A stretch of 64,000 nt of DNA from Pseudoalteromonas ulvae UL12 (GTDB lineage: Bacteria > Pseudomonadota > Gammaproteobacteria > Enterobacterales > Alteromonadaceae): positions 620,001 through 684,000 of the forward strand of contig NZ_AQHJ01000035.1 in NCBI RefSeq assembly GCF_014925405.1, given 5' to 3'. Below, piece by piece: positions 33,972 through 43,437 of this stretch; position 1 is the stretch's first letter; every line of letters begins with the position of its first letter. The notes below the pieces were generated by a model. The model did no database searches, had not been told where the DNA came from, and worked only from the letters and a program-made list of their open reading frames with translations. A program made the position numbers and the translations under genes.

Positions 33972-36212
33972 ATGAGCTTAAGAACTACATTAAAAAAAGT
34001 ATTACCAAGTATCTCTATTACAGAGCAAGAAGCACTTGATGCGGGCGATGTTTGGTTAGAAGGATCTATTTATCAGGGTAAACCTGATTTTTCTGCGTTA
34101 CGCGCTGTACCAAAAGCTGAGCTGTCTGCTGAAGAGCAAGCTTTTTTGGATGGCCCAGTCGCTGAGCTATTAGAGCTAATTGATGATACTGAAATCCAAA
34201 ATGGTAAACACTTACCTGATTATATTTTAGATTTTTTGAAAAAAGAGCGTTTCTTCTCATTAATCATTCCAAAAGAATTTGGTGGCCGTGAATTTAGTCC
34301 GTATGCAAATTCGACCATAGTTGCAACAATCGCAACGAAAAGTTCAGGTGTTGCGGTAACTGTAATGGTACCAAACTCATTAGGCCCTGGTGAGCTACTT
34401 ATGCACTACGGTACTGATGAGCAGCGTGCATTTTGGTTGCCTCGTTTATCAAACGGCACCGATATACCTTGTTTTGCATTAACAAGCCCTGAAGCGGGTT
34501 CAGATGCTGGTGGCATTCCTGATATTGGTGTGGTCACAAAAGGCATGTATGAAGGTAAAGAAGTCCTTGGCTTAAATGTTACTTGGGACAAACGTTATAT
34601 TACACTTGCGCCAATTGCGACGGTATTAGGCCTTGCGTTTAAAGTGCGTGACCCAGATGGTTTACTTGGTGACAAACAAGATCTCGGAATTACCTGTGCT
34701 CTTATCCCTAAACAACATCCTGGTGTTGAATTAGGCAACCGTCATGATCCGATGGGGATCCGTTTTTATAACGGAACAACTCGTGGAAATAATGTATTTA
34801 TTCCGATGGAATTTATCATCGGTGGCCAAAAGAATATCGGTCGTGGTTGGCAAATGCTAGTGAGTTGTTTGGGTGCGGGACGTGGTATTTCGTTACCGGC
34901 CTTAGGATGCTCAACAAGCCACGTGGCATTAAAATCTGCCAGTGAATATGCAGCGGTGCGAGAGCAATTTGGTTTATCAATTGGTCAATTTGAAGGTATC
35001 CAAGAAAAACTTGCAGACATTGCAGGCAAAACATTTTTACAAGAATCGATGCGTGTTTTGACGACTGAAGGGCTAGGGTTAGGTTTGAAACCGTCAGTTG
35101 TTACCGCGATAGCTAAATACCACATGACAGAAATAGGCCGTGATACCCTTGATTCTGCAATGGATATCCAAGCAGGTAAGGCAATTCAGTGTGGTCCTCA
35201 AAATACTCTTGCAAAAGGGTATGTGGCGCAACCAATAGCAATCACTGTTGAAGGTGCCAATATCTTAACGCGTAATTTGATGATTTTTGGTCAAGGTGTA
35301 ATGCGTTGTCATCCTTATCTGCAATCTATGGTTGAAGCAATTCACAGCGATGATAAAAATGCAGATAAAGAATTTAACAAAATCTTCAGAAAGACAGTGG
35401 GATACAGCGTTTCAAACAGCCTACGATCGTTCCGTTTAGGCTTATTACCATTTTCTGCCGGTGCAACGTCAGCATTAGCTGAAGTCAAACCATATGAAAA
35501 ATCAGTGCAGCAATTAGCGTCCAAATTGGCGGTGTATGCAGATTTCTCTTTGTTGGTACTCGGTGGCAAGCTTAAGCAGGCAGAGTTACTTTCTGCACGT
35601 TTAGGTGATGTTATGAGTTACTTGTATGCAGCGATGGCGTGTATTCGTTTTTACGAGCAAAAAGTAGATGCTGAAGAGCGAGCTCAAGCTGCACCGTATT
35701 TTCATTACGCAACACGTTGGGCGTTGATGAATGCAGAAAACGCTTTACTGGCGTTTTTGGATAACTTCCCATCAGGTGCTACACGTAAGTTTATGCGCTT
35801 AATTACAGTGACTTACAGTGCAAAAATGCCAAAAATATCAGATGATTTAATTCGTGAGCTTGCTGAGCAAGCGCAGCTTGATACACGTTTTAAGAAAAAA
35901 CTAACACATTTAGTTAAATCTGTTCCTGGTGACGGTCATTACATCAATGAGCAAGCATATAAAGCGAAACTTGATTGTTTAGACTTACTTAAAACAGTTA
36001 AAAAGGCATTACGCAGCAAAACAATACAGGCAGGGGTTCGTTTTTCACAAACCCTAGAAAATGCCTTAGCTGCTAATGTGATCAATGCTGATGAGCACAA
36101 AAAGTTAGTCGATTACAATCTTAAGCGTGAGCGCGCAATTCGCGTCGATGAATATGATTATGATCTCAATATTTTAGCTGAACACTCTGAGTTAAAAGTA
36201 GCGAACCAGTAA
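33972..36212 (+). CDS. fadE: Acyl-CoA dehydrogenase FadE
   Basis: A 746-residue acyl-CoA dehydrogenase of the large FadE type (about 750-815 residues), which catalyses the first, FAD-dependent step of fatty-acid beta-oxidation. Family signatures include PKEFGGREFSPYANS, CFALTSPEAGSDAGG and GRGISLPALGCSTSH. The extra C-terminal region is the DUF1974 domain characteristic of FadE. The ATG at 33972 is preferred over a TTG two codons earlier. The FadR-like site overlaps its ribosome binding region. Confidence 0.95.
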   Translation: MSLRTTLKKVLPSISITEQEALDAGDVWLEGSIYQGKPDFSALRAVPKAELSAEEQAFLDGPVAELLELIDDTEIQNGKHLPDYILDFLKKERFFSLIIPKEFGGREFSPYANSTIVATIATKSSGVAVTVMVPNSLGPGELLMHYGTDEQRAFWLPRLSNGTDIPCFALTSPEAGSDAGGIPDIGVVTKGMYEGKEVLGLNVTWDKRYITLAPIATVLGLAFKVRDPDGLLGDKQDLGITCALIPKQHPGVELGNRHDPMGIRFYNGTTRGNNVFIPMEFIIGGQKNIGRGWQMLVSCLGAGRGISLPALGCSTSHVALKSASEYAAVREQFGLSIGQFEGIQEKLADIAGKTFLQESMRVLTTEGLGLGLKPSVVTAIAKYHMTEIGRDTLDSAMDIQAGKAIQCGPQNTLAKGYVAQPIAITVEGANILTRNLMIFGQGVMRCHPYLQSMVEAIHSDDKNADKEFNKIFRKTVGYSVSNSLRSFRLGLLPFSAGATSALAEVKPYEKSVQQLASKLAVYADFSLLVLGGKLKQAELLSARLGDVMSYLYAAMACIRFYEQKVDAEERAQAAPYFHYATRWALMNAENALLAFLDNFPSGATRKFMRLITVTYSAKMPKISDDLIRELAEQAQLDTRFKKKLTHLVKSVPGDGHYINEQAYKAKLDCLDLLKTVKKALRSKTIQAGVRFSQTLENALAANVINADEHKKLVDYNLKRERAIRVDEYDYDLNILAEHSELKVANQ

Positions 36213-36276
36213 TACATTTCAACAATGATTGAACGCTATGGTTGTCGATGAGAATTGCATAGCGTTATTTATTTCA

Positions 36277-36304
36277 AGCCTCGCCACTTTGGTGAGGCTT
36301 TTTT
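36277..36304 (+). terminator. Rho-independent terminator after fadE
   Basis: AGCCTCGCCA and TGGTGAGGCT pair with one G-T wobble around CTT, then six T residues. Confidence 0.93.
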
Positions 36305-36380
36305 GATTATGTAAAGGGGCTTTACACTTGGTTGTCTGCTTGCCTTAGCTTATAATTGCCGCTCAATCATGAGGGGATGT

Positions 36381-36761
36381 ATGAAATATTTGATTTTAGT
36401 CTTGATACTGGTGAGCCAATCGCTGGTCGCTCAGAACAATGATTTGTCATTAACAATGAAAAATATGGGACTGAGTTATAAAAATGCAATTCAAGCGACA
36501 GATCCCGAATCATTAGAAACCCATTTAATTGATATGCTCGGTTATCTCAAACAAAGTGAGCAATTTAGCTTTAACGATAAAAAAGAAGCCTCTTTGGAAG
36601 GTCTTAAAAAAGTTGCGAATATTGTCAAACAAGCTCAAGCGTTTAATCAAGCAGGAGAGTTTGATAAAGCTATTTTACATCTTAAACCGATTGATAAATT
36701 GCGGAAAAAATACCATAAGCTTCATGAGCCAAGTTTTTGGGATTTATTGTTTGGTCAGTAG
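36381..36761 (+). CDS. Cytochrome b562-family periplasmic protein
   Basis: A 126-residue exported four-helix protein. A signal peptide ends at LVA before QNNDLS. The mature part resembles cytochrome b562, with candidate axial methionine in LTMKNM (M26 or M29) and histidine in KKYHKLHEP (H112). Haem would be non-covalently bound in the periplasm, so it may carry electrons. The ATG at 36381 follows AGGGGA; an earlier ATG four codons upstream is less likely. The similarity is moderate and haem binding is inferred. Confidence 0.7.
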   Translation: MKYLILVLILVSQSLVAQNNDLSLTMKNMGLSYKNAIQATDPESLETHLIDMLGYLKQSEQFSFNDKKEASLEGLKKVANIVKQAQAFNQAGEFDKAILHLKPIDKLRKKYHKLHEPSFWDLLFGQ

Positions 36762-36795
36762 TAGGCACGCAATTATGCCTACTATTTATTGTTGA

Positions 36796-36936
36796 TCAGC
36801 GCTTCTTTTTTTTCCCTTGCACTGCTTTAAAACGAGGCTCCGTTTTACAGATCACGTAAACTCGACCTTTACGTTTTACCACTTGGCAATCTCTATGGCG
36901 AGATTTAGCACTTTTAAGCGAACTTAATACTTTCAT
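36796..36936 (-). CDS. rpmJ2: Ribosomal protein L36, zinc-independent paralogue (YkgO type)
   Basis: A 46-residue protein, too short for most gene finders, starting [17 protein letters not shown] and ending in [10 protein letters not shown]. It closely resembles E. coli YkgO, the form of L36 that lacks the complete zinc site (two of the usual cysteines and the histidine are replaced). It starts four bases after the L31B stop, so they are one operon. Such pairs replace zinc-containing ribosomal proteins when zinc is scarce. Confidence 0.95.
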   Translation of the reverse strand: MKVLSSLKSAKSRHRDCQVVKRKGRVYVICKTEPRFKAVQGKKKKR

Positions 36937-36940
36937 ATTC

Positions 36941-37189
36941 TTAACTCACTATATTCTTAAAACGACGATTAAACTGAGCCACTCGGCCATCTGATTTAGT
37001 GAGCTTTTGTTTACCAGTATAAAAAGGGTGTGATTCACTAGACACATCAATTGGATAGTACGGGTATGTCACGCCATCGATATCAATTGTGCGATCTGTT
37101 GCTATTGTTGATCCTACGATAAAGTATTTATCAATGGCGGTATCATGAAATGCCACTTGCTGATAAGCAGGGTGAATATTGGGTTTCAT
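36941..37189 (-). CDS. rpmE2: Ribosomal protein L31 type B (YkgM type, no zinc)
   Basis: An 82-residue L31 of the cysteine-free B type; no cysteine occurs anywhere, while the zinc form has a CxxC. The pattern [12 protein letters not shown], then [19 protein letters not shown] and [10 protein letters not shown] is diagnostic. It replaces zinc-bound L31 on the ribosome and frees zinc. It is first in the operon with L36B. A Zur-like box lies 16 bases upstream and a Fur-like box further out. Confidence 0.97.
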   Translation of the reverse strand: MKPNIHPAYQQVAFHDTAIDKYFIVGSTIATDRTIDIDGVTYPYYPIDVSSESHPFYTGKQKLTKSDGRVAQFNRRFKNIVS

Positions 37190-37204
37190 AGTGCTGCTCT
37201 ATAT

Positions 37205-37219
37205 TGTTACAAGATAACA
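37205..37219. promoter_or_regulatory. Zur-like operator of the L31B/L36B operon
   Basis: TGTTA-CAAGA-TAACA is a palindrome of the gammaproteobacterial Zur type (consensus around TGTTATATTATAACA), 16 bases from the L31B start. Zur repression of ykgM/ykgO homologues is well established in other species. Confidence 0.65.
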
Positions 37220-37240
37220 TAACTATAAGTTACTTATTAA

Positions 37241-37255
37241 TGAGAATCAATATCA
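37241..37255. promoter_or_regulatory. Fur-like box upstream of the L31B/L36B operon
   Basis: TGAGAATCAATATCA matches the 7-1-7 Fur consensus TGATAATNATTATCA at 12 of 14 positions. It lies 52 bases upstream of L31B and also upstream of the gene at 37510, so either could be iron-responsive. Fur-family sites resemble one another, so it could be a second Zur site. Confidence 0.5.
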
Positions 37256-37509
37256 TTTTCATAAATATGTAAAAAGACTGAGTTACCTTATAAATCGAGC
37301 AAAGGATGCTGCCATAAAATAGATTAATCGTATCGCCCAACACGCCCTAGTTTGGTGTTTCTATGTTTGTTTGGTTGATTTCAAATGCAGAAGAATTATA
37401 AAAGTGTTTACTTTAGCAGCAAACAGTGTGTCTAAAGCGAAATTAGACTGGCTAATTCATGTAACACTGGTATAACAAGATAAGTAACACTTGTTAAGGA
37501 GCATGTGAG

Positions 37510-37773
37510 ATGAACAAACAAAGTACAGAACTTAACTCGACTTGTTTAGCTGCAATTAAAGCCCAAGATGAAAAGCTCGATGTATTTGCTCAAATCAATG
37601 AAGCTAATATTTCAGCTGAAAATTTAATTAACTTATTAGCGCACTATCAATCTATGAGCGAAAATGATGACGATGATATGGTTGATGCGTGGTTAGATAA
37701 TCTATCTGATTTAGATAAAAAAATACTTCAGGCATTTGAAATTAGCCGCGGCCGTTTTGAACACAGCCACTAA
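37510..37773 (+). CDS. Hypothetical 87-residue acidic protein
   Basis: A soluble, acidic, helical protein with no signal peptide. The middle has ISAENLINLLAHYQSMSEN and a run of aspartates (DDDDMVDAWLDNLSDLDKKI). AAGGAG eight bases before the ATG supports the start. Its stop overlaps the end of the convergent DUF6058-like gene. Function unknown. Confidence 0.6.
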   Translation: MNKQSTELNSTCLAAIKAQDEKLDVFAQINEANISAENLINLLAHYQSMSENDDDDMVDAWLDNLSDLDKKILQAFEISRGRFEHSH

Positions 37774-38420
37774 GCTTTTAAGTTATATAATTTTATCGTG
37801 TCATCGATAAATCGTTTACGATAACTGGTATCTCGTTCATGAGGTGCGAAATGGCTTAAAGATTTATTCAGCTTTTTGACGGCTGTGCGAATAATCTGTT
37901 TTTCATCTGAATCTAACTCTGGCTTAGTGTGTAACTGAGTAATGTCTGAGATAAGGCTGATCGCAACTTCCATTTCGACAATTTCTTCAATAAACCCATT
38001 TTGTGTCAGTAAGCCAAATTTACCATTTAGAAAATATTGCCATTGATTTTGTACATGCTCAGCGAACTCTTCATTGAAAGATTCATCCGAGCAGCTCATG
38101 CCTTGTTGCGCCAGTGTACTTAGGTGCTGGCCGTATTGGGTAAAAAACAGCTCAAATGCTTGTGATGAAGTGAGTTCAGGTTTGCTATTGAGTACTTTTG
38201 CCCACTTAACATAACCTCTTGGGTAATAATCCCAGTATTCAGTGCACTGATGTAGCCCATAGTAAGAACTACACTCAATCTGACTCTTAAGTCTATATGC
38301 CGGTTTAGGGAATAAGCCCTTGTCTTGCCAATTGATCAGCGTGTCTTCATCAATCTGACAGCTTTGTAATAAAGCTGATTGATCAAAATAATAATTAGAA
38401 AGATATTCAAATAAACTCAT
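37770..38420 (-). CDS. DUF6058-like protein
   Basis: A 216-residue cytoplasmic protein. The N-terminus (LIQ-type helix, then IDEDTLINWQDKGLFPKPAY and YRLKSQIECSSYYG) looks like a short MerR-like DNA-binding or recognition motif. The rest is helical and acidic. It resembles the uncharacterised DUF6058 family sometimes labelled as natural-product associated, but no such cluster is next to it here. Convergent with the gene before it, overlapping by four bases. Confidence 0.5.
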   Translation of the reverse strand: MSLFEYLSNYYFDQSALLQSCQIDEDTLINWQDKGLFPKPAYRLKSQIECSSYYGLHQCTEYWDYYPRGYVKWAKVLNSKPELTSSQAFELFFTQYGQHLSTLAQQGMSCSDESFNEEFAEHVQNQWQYFLNGKFGLLTQNGFIEEIVEMEVAISLISDITQLHTKPELDSDEKQIIRTAVKKLNKSLSHFAPHERDTSYRKRFIDDTIKLYNLKA

Positions 38421-38614
38421 ATTGTACTCAATAATAAATACTGTTTTTATATACAGTATTTATTTTGGCAAAGGCTACTGATTTTTACAACCTCTATTTA
38501 TCTCAATTGACATTTTATTTACTGAATTAACCCACTTTATTTGTTCAAGGGCTCGGAAATAAAAGTGAATTATGGTAAAACGTGTGCAGTTTTTACTTGG
38601 ATAGAATATTAATC

Positions 38615-39532
38615 ATGCGCTCAATCGAACAACTTAAAAATGCGTCACTCATCACAGCAATTAAAACACCTTACTTAGAAAATGGTGAGATAGACCTTCC
38701 AACGTACGATGCGTTAGTCGAAAGTCAAATCAGCGCAGGAGTGGATGGTATTGTTGTCGGTGGCACAACAGGTGAAGGGCAGTTAATGAACTGGGAAGAG
38801 CATTTAATGCTTATCGCCCACAGTGTCGCTCAGTTTTCATCGCGGATTATTATTGTAGGTAATACTGGCAGTAATAATACACGTGAAGCGATAAAAGCGA
38901 CTGAGTATGGTTTTGCTACTGGAATGGATGCCGCTTTACAAATTAATCCTTATTATGGTCGTTCATCACTGACTGGCGTAACAGAGCATTTAACTCGTTT
39001 ACTCGATATTGGACCTGCGTTTATCTACAACGTTCCAGGTCGAACAGGGCAAGACTTAACGCCTGATTTACTTGTCCCTTTGAGCCAGCATCGCCATTTT
39101 ATCGGCATCAAAGAATGTGCAGGGAATGAACGCATCGCAGAATATGAACAACAAGGCATTGCCTGTTGGTCAGGCAATGATGATGAATCACACGATAGCC
39201 GCCATCTGCACGGTTCTCATGGAGTGATTTCTGTCACATCAAACATTATTCCCGCGGTGATGAGACGCCTGATGGATGAACGCAATGATGAGCTGAATCA
39301 ACAATGCCAGTCGCTCATGTCGTGGTTGTTTTGTGAACCTAACCCCATTGCGATTAACACTGCTTTAATGATGACATCAGCAGTTAAACCTGTATTTCGA
39401 TTGCCTTATGTGCCGTTAAGTGATGTACAGATTGAGCAAGGTTTGTCGCTGCTAAACGGGTTTGCCGCGGAGCAATTAGTCGGTACTCGCGCAACCATAC
39501 TCAAACAAGCCAATTTTATCCTGTCAGCATAG
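38615..39532 (+). CDS. dapA: Dihydrodipicolinate synthase DapA, plant-like type
   Basis: A 305-residue DapA, which condenses pyruvate and aspartate semialdehyde in lysine and peptidoglycan synthesis. The Schiff-base lysine lies in GIKECAGNERIAEYE and the catalytic Tyr in FIYNVPGRTGQDL. The motifs VVGGTTGEGQLMNWEEH, GNTGSNNTREAI, CWSGNDDESHDSRHLHG and CEPNPIAINTAL resemble plant chloroplast DHDPS more than E. coli DapA. The ATG at 38615 gives a normal N-terminus; an upstream frame start adds 11 residues. The gene is alone, not with other lys genes. Confidence 0.88.
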   Translation: MRSIEQLKNASLITAIKTPYLENGEIDLPTYDALVESQISAGVDGIVVGGTTGEGQLMNWEEHLMLIAHSVAQFSSRIIIVGNTGSNNTREAIKATEYGFATGMDAALQINPYYGRSSLTGVTEHLTRLLDIGPAFIYNVPGRTGQDLTPDLLVPLSQHRHFIGIKECAGNERIAEYEQQGIACWSGNDDESHDSRHLHGSHGVISVTSNIIPAVMRRLMDERNDELNQQCQSLMSWLFCEPNPIAINTALMMTSAVKPVFRLPYVPLSDVQIEQGLSLLNGFAAEQLVGTRATILKQANFILSA

Positions 39533-39686
39533 AGTTTTGGGGCTATGCCCCAACCATCAAAAAAATGGTCAATTAACCAATAACAGCGTTTTATAAAAGA
39601 TAACTTGGGACATAGACTTATTATTCAAGTATAATTTGCGGCCAAATTTTCATCTTTGCGGTGAAATACTGCGTTAGGAATACACA

Positions 39687-40994
39687 ATGAATTTTAAGTC
39701 TTTTAGTTTTGCTCCTGAAATATTACGAGCAATTGATGAATGTGGTTATACCGAGTTAAGCCCAATCCAACAATTGGCTATTCCGCATATTCGTCGTGGC
39801 CATGACGTGTTAGCCAATGCACAAACTGGAACCGGTAAAACAGCTGCATTTGCCTTACCTATCTTACAAAAACTGATTGATAATCCTAGCGAGCGTATCG
39901 CCTCAAATGCAAAAGTATTAGTACTGGCCCCAACTCGCGAATTGGCTGAACAAATCGCGAATAGCTTTGAGCGTTACGGCCAATATTTAGACATAAAAGT
40001 TGCGGCAATTTATGGCGGTGTGAGCCATAAAGGTCAAGCTAATAAGCTCAAAGATGGCGCGGATATCATCGTGGCCACACCGGGTCGTCTTCTTGAACAC
40101 ATCCAAATGTGTAATGTGTCACTGTCTCACGTTAACTTTTTAGTTCTAGATGAAGCTGACCGTATGTTAGATATGGGTTTTATCAACGATATCAAACAAT
40201 TGATGGCAGCCGTCAATGATGAACGCCAAACGCTGCTTTTTTCTGCAACGTACCCAAGTGCGATGAAGAAGTTTTCAGCCTCAGTATTAAAGCAACCCAA
40301 AATTGTACAGGCGACCAAAGATAATACCACCGCAGAAACCGTTCAGCACGTGGTTTACCCTGTTGAAGAGCGCCGTAAAAACGAACTTCTGAGTGAATTA
40401 ATAGGGCGTAAAAATTGGCATCAAGTCCTTGTGTTTGTCAATATGCGCGATACGGCTTCAAGTGTAGTTGAAGAGCTAAATCAATACGGGATCACTGCGG
40501 CAATGTGCCATGGTGATAAAACTCAAGGTGCAAGACGACGTGCATTGCGTGAGTTTAAAGAAGGAAAAGTCCGTGTATTAGTGGCCACAGAAGTCGCTGC
40601 ACGAGGTCTTGATATTGAAGGGTTAGAACGTGTCATTAATGTTGATTTACCTTTCTTAGCTGAAGATTATGTCCATCGCATCGGTCGTACTGGGCGTGCG
40701 GGTAAATCAGGTCAAGCGGTGTCATTTGTTAGCCGTGAAGAAGAGCACACACTTGCAAACATTGAAGCACTGATTGGTAATCAAATCCGTCGGATTTACT
40801 ATCCTGGCTTTGAGGTCAGCAACCGCGATGCACTCATTAAGAACATTAACAGTACGCCGGCTCATCGACGCAGAAAAGCTCGGGTGAATAGCCCTGGTGG
40901 TCAAGAGCAAGGTGAAGCGCGGATTAAAAACCGGAAGAAAATCTCGAGTGTTCGTTCAGCGGTCAAAAAAACGAAACTCACTTTGAAAAAATAA
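39687..40994 (+). CDS. rhlE: DEAD-box RNA helicase, RhlE type
   Basis: A 435-residue helicase with the full motif set: Q motif (FAPEILRAIDECGYTELSPIQ), I (AQTGTGKT), Ia (PTRELA), II (DEAD in LVLDEADRMLDMGF), III (SAT), V (ARGLD) and VI (HRIGRTGR). The basic C-terminal tail (HRRRKARV..., KKTKLTLKK) probably binds RNA. It unwinds RNA in ribosome assembly or cold adaptation. It is preceded by a dapA-side hairpin (TTGGGGC-TAT-GCCCCAA, 39537-39553) without a T-run. Confidence 0.93.
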   Translation: MNFKSFSFAPEILRAIDECGYTELSPIQQLAIPHIRRGHDVLANAQTGTGKTAAFALPILQKLIDNPSERIASNAKVLVLAPTRELAEQIANSFERYGQYLDIKVAAIYGGVSHKGQANKLKDGADIIVATPGRLLEHIQMCNVSLSHVNFLVLDEADRMLDMGFINDIKQLMAAVNDERQTLLFSATYPSAMKKFSASVLKQPKIVQATKDNTTAETVQHVVYPVEERRKNELLSELIGRKNWHQVLVFVNMRDTASSVVEELNQYGITAAMCHGDKTQGARRRALREFKEGKVRVLVATEVAARGLDIEGLERVINVDLPFLAEDYVHRIGRTGRAGKSGQAVSFVSREEEHTLANIEALIGNQIRRIYYPGFEVSNRDALIKNINSTPAHRRRKARVNSPGGQEQGEARIKNRKKISSVRSAVKKTKLTLKK

Positions 40995-41016
40995 TCTTAG
41001 TGCTCAATAATGAATC

Positions 41017-41037
41017 AGCCCCGCAAGGGGCTTTTTT
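41017..41037 (+). terminator. Rho-independent terminator after the helicase
   Basis: AGCCCC and GGGGCT pair around GCAA, then a T-run. Confidence 0.93.
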
Positions 41038-41159
41038 AATCCTTAAGTATTAAAGGTTAATATATTGTTGAATTTTCGAGGATCAAACGTTCCAAAAATA
41101 GATAAATCCATTTAGAATTGCGGCAGTTTTTTCGTAACTTACTATTTATATGGAAATTT

Positions 41160-43391
41160 ATGTTTTTTAATGCAAAGACAGCCGTTATTTTTTCTCTCTT
41201 CATTTCCAATTTCATGTTCAATGCTCATGGGAGTATTACTAAGCAGCATTTTGAATTAGTTCATCAATCAGCAGATATCAGCCTCGATGGGCATGTATCA
41301 GAAGCTGAATGGTCTCATGCCACATATATTCCGCTGATTTATCAAAATGAGCCAAATGAGCGTGGCACCCCCCCAGTTAAAACGGATGCGTATTTGTTTG
41401 AAGACGGTGAATATTTATATGTAGCATTTAAAGCCTATGATCCAGATCCGACTAAAATAAGAGCTGCGTTGCGTGACCGGGATGATCTCTGGGCTGATGA
41501 TAATGTGGCACTGATGATCGATACATTTAATGATGAGCGCACAGGTTACGAATTTTATGTCAATCCATTAGGGGCGCAAGGTGATATGCGCATGACAGAT
41601 ATCAATGGTTGGGCTGAGGATGATTCGTGGAATGCGATTTGGGATAGTGCAGCTACCATTACCTCTGAAGGTTATTTTGTTGAAATGCGGATCCCTTTTA
41701 CTGCGTTACGTTTTCCTAAGAGTCAGCAAGCGCAAACTTGGAGTATCGCAGTATGGCGAAATTACCCTCGTGATGTGTTATATCAAACTTCGAATGTAGG
41801 CTTTGACTGGAATGTAGTCTGTAGCTTGTGCCAATTCGACAAAATAACAGGCTTAGAAAACGTTACACCCAGTCGTAATTTGCAACTTACCCCTACTTTT
41901 ACCGCTTTGCGTCATGATGAAAAACAGTCAGTCCCGGGGCCGTGGCAGCAAGGGGATATTGATAACGAATTGGGCCTTGATTTGCGCTGGGGTATTACGC
42001 AAGATGCCGTCCTTAATGCGACCCTAAACCCTGATTTTTCAACCGTTGAAGCCGATTCAGCTCAGCTTGATATTAATACTAATTATTCATTATTTTATGC
42101 TGAACGCCGTGCGTTTTTTCTAGATGGGGCTTCGTTTTTTAATAACAACCATTTTGATTTAGTGTACACCCGTAACATTGCGGATCCGGATGTTGGGGTA
42201 AAAATAACCGGAAAAACCGATGTACACAGTTATGGCTTAATGTTGAGTGATGATAAAAATACCAGCCTTATTTTGCCTTCAAATCAGGGCTCTCTACTAG
42301 TTAATCTAAACGATGAATCAAAAGTTGCGATTGGTAGTTATCAACTCGATATAGGTAATCAACATTCGTTAGGATTAATGGCCACACACCGTGAAACTGA
42401 TGATTATCAGAATTCAGTTTTGTCACTAGGTGGGGCGTATTGGTTCAATCAAACCGACAGTGTTCAATATCAGTTAACCCACAGTAACACCTCTAACTCA
42501 CTGTTTTTACAAGATACCTTTAACTTAGATGAACAACAAAGCGACACCGCCTATAAAGTGGAGTTTTATCGAGAGAATCGTGATTATGAGCTATTTGCGA
42601 GTGTCGAAGAAGTGGGTAAAGATTTTCGAGCGGATCTTGGATTCGTCACTAAAAGTGATTATAAAAAATATTTGGTTGGGGGTGGTCAAACTTGGTATGG
42701 AGATGAAAACAGTCTGCTGACTTCTTGGGAATATGAAACTGATTGGGATAAAACCTATGCGCAAAATGGTGATACATTAGAAGAAGAAGTCGAGCTCTCG
42801 GTGTTATTGAAATCCCAACTTCAATCTTATTTGCGAGTCGGACTGATCCATCGCGATGAGTTTTATTTTAATGATTTCTTTTTACAAAATATTGCTTATG
42901 TACAAGCGGGGTTATCCCCAACAAAAGATTTAAAATTAACCTTATATTCCAGTGTGGGTAATAAAATCGATTACACCAATGCAGAGCTTGGTGATTCTTT
43001 TGAATTTGAGCCTGCAATCACCTGGGATGTGAGTGATCATCTTCAGCTTATTTTGTCTCATCAATATAGCAAATTAGAGACTGATAATCAGCGTGTCTTT
43101 ACCGCCAATGTCACTGATTTACGTGCGTATTATAAATTTAATATGCGTAGTATGCTAAAACTGGTGTTACAGTTTGAAGATATTGACCGTGAGCAAGCAG
43201 CCTATTATTTTCCTGTTGATAAGCGTAATCGTGAATATGGTTCTCAATTAGTTTATTCATATAAAATTAATTCGCAGACACTGTTTTATCTGGGATATTC
43301 AGATGCCGGTTATCAAGATGATTCATTACGCCATTTAGAAAAAGATCAACGAACGTTTTTTACAAAATTTAGTTACGCTTGGCAAATGTAA
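41160..43391 (+). CDS. CBM9-like plus DUF5916 outer-membrane protein
   Basis: About 743 residues. A signal peptide (MFFNAKTAVIFSLFISNFMF then NAHG) leads to a CBM9-like beta domain near residues 30-220 (DISLDGHVSEAEW, LYVAFKAYD, DNVALMIDTFNDERTGYEF). A beta-barrel-like region follows, with the DUF5916 signature YAERRAFFLDGASFF. Members bind carbohydrate-like ligands or are tied to outer-membrane uptake, but the role is not proven. The ATG at 41160, preceded by GGAAA, starts the signal peptide better than a TTG 14 codons earlier. Ends YAWQM. Confidence 0.85.
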   Translation: MFFNAKTAVIFSLFISNFMFNAHGSITKQHFELVHQSADISLDGHVSEAEWSHATYIPLIYQNEPNERGTPPVKTDAYLFEDGEYLYVAFKAYDPDPTKIRAALRDRDDLWADDNVALMIDTFNDERTGYEFYVNPLGAQGDMRMTDINGWAEDDSWNAIWDSAATITSEGYFVEMRIPFTALRFPKSQQAQTWSIAVWRNYPRDVLYQTSNVGFDWNVVCSLCQFDKITGLENVTPSRNLQLTPTFTALRHDEKQSVPGPWQQGDIDNELGLDLRWGITQDAVLNATLNPDFSTVEADSAQLDINTNYSLFYAERRAFFLDGASFFNNNHFDLVYTRNIADPDVGVKITGKTDVHSYGLMLSDDKNTSLILPSNQGSLLVNLNDESKVAIGSYQLDIGNQHSLGLMATHRETDDYQNSVLSLGGAYWFNQTDSVQYQLTHSNTSNSLFLQDTFNLDEQQSDTAYKVEFYRENRDYELFASVEEVGKDFRADLGFVTKSDYKKYLVGGGQTWYGDENSLLTSWEYETDWDKTYAQNGDTLEEEVELSVLLKSQLQSYLRVGLIHRDEFYFNDFFLQNIAYVQAGLSPTKDLKLTLYSSVGNKIDYTNAELGDSFEFEPAITWDVSDHLQLILSHQYSKLETDNQRVFTANVTDLRAYYKFNMRSMLKLVLQFEDIDREQAAYYFPVDKRNREYGSQLVYSYKINSQTLFYLGYSDAGYQDDSLRHLEKDQRTFFTKFSYAWQM

Positions 43392-43397
43392 AAAAGC

Positions 43398-43436
43398 CCA
43401 CACTACTTTACAAATGTACTTTGTGAAGTAGTGTGG
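43398..43436. terminator. Long-stem terminator between convergent genes
   Basis: Arms CCACACTACTTTACAAA and TTTGTGAAGTAGTGTGG pair over 17 positions (one T-G) around TGTAC. On the minus strand it is followed by a T-run (complement of AAAAA at 43391), so it mainly serves the frameshifted gene. Confidence 0.85.
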
Positions 43437-43437
43437 A

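Larger units (their letters stand above)
37190..37509. other. Divergent regulatory region of L31B/L36B and the 87-residue gene
   Basis: 320 bases without a gene. The left part holds the Zur-like and Fur-like boxes of the ribosomal-protein operon. The right part holds the presumed promoter of the gene at 37510, with a TATAAC element near 37472, and its ribosome binding site AAGGAG. Confidence 0.6.
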
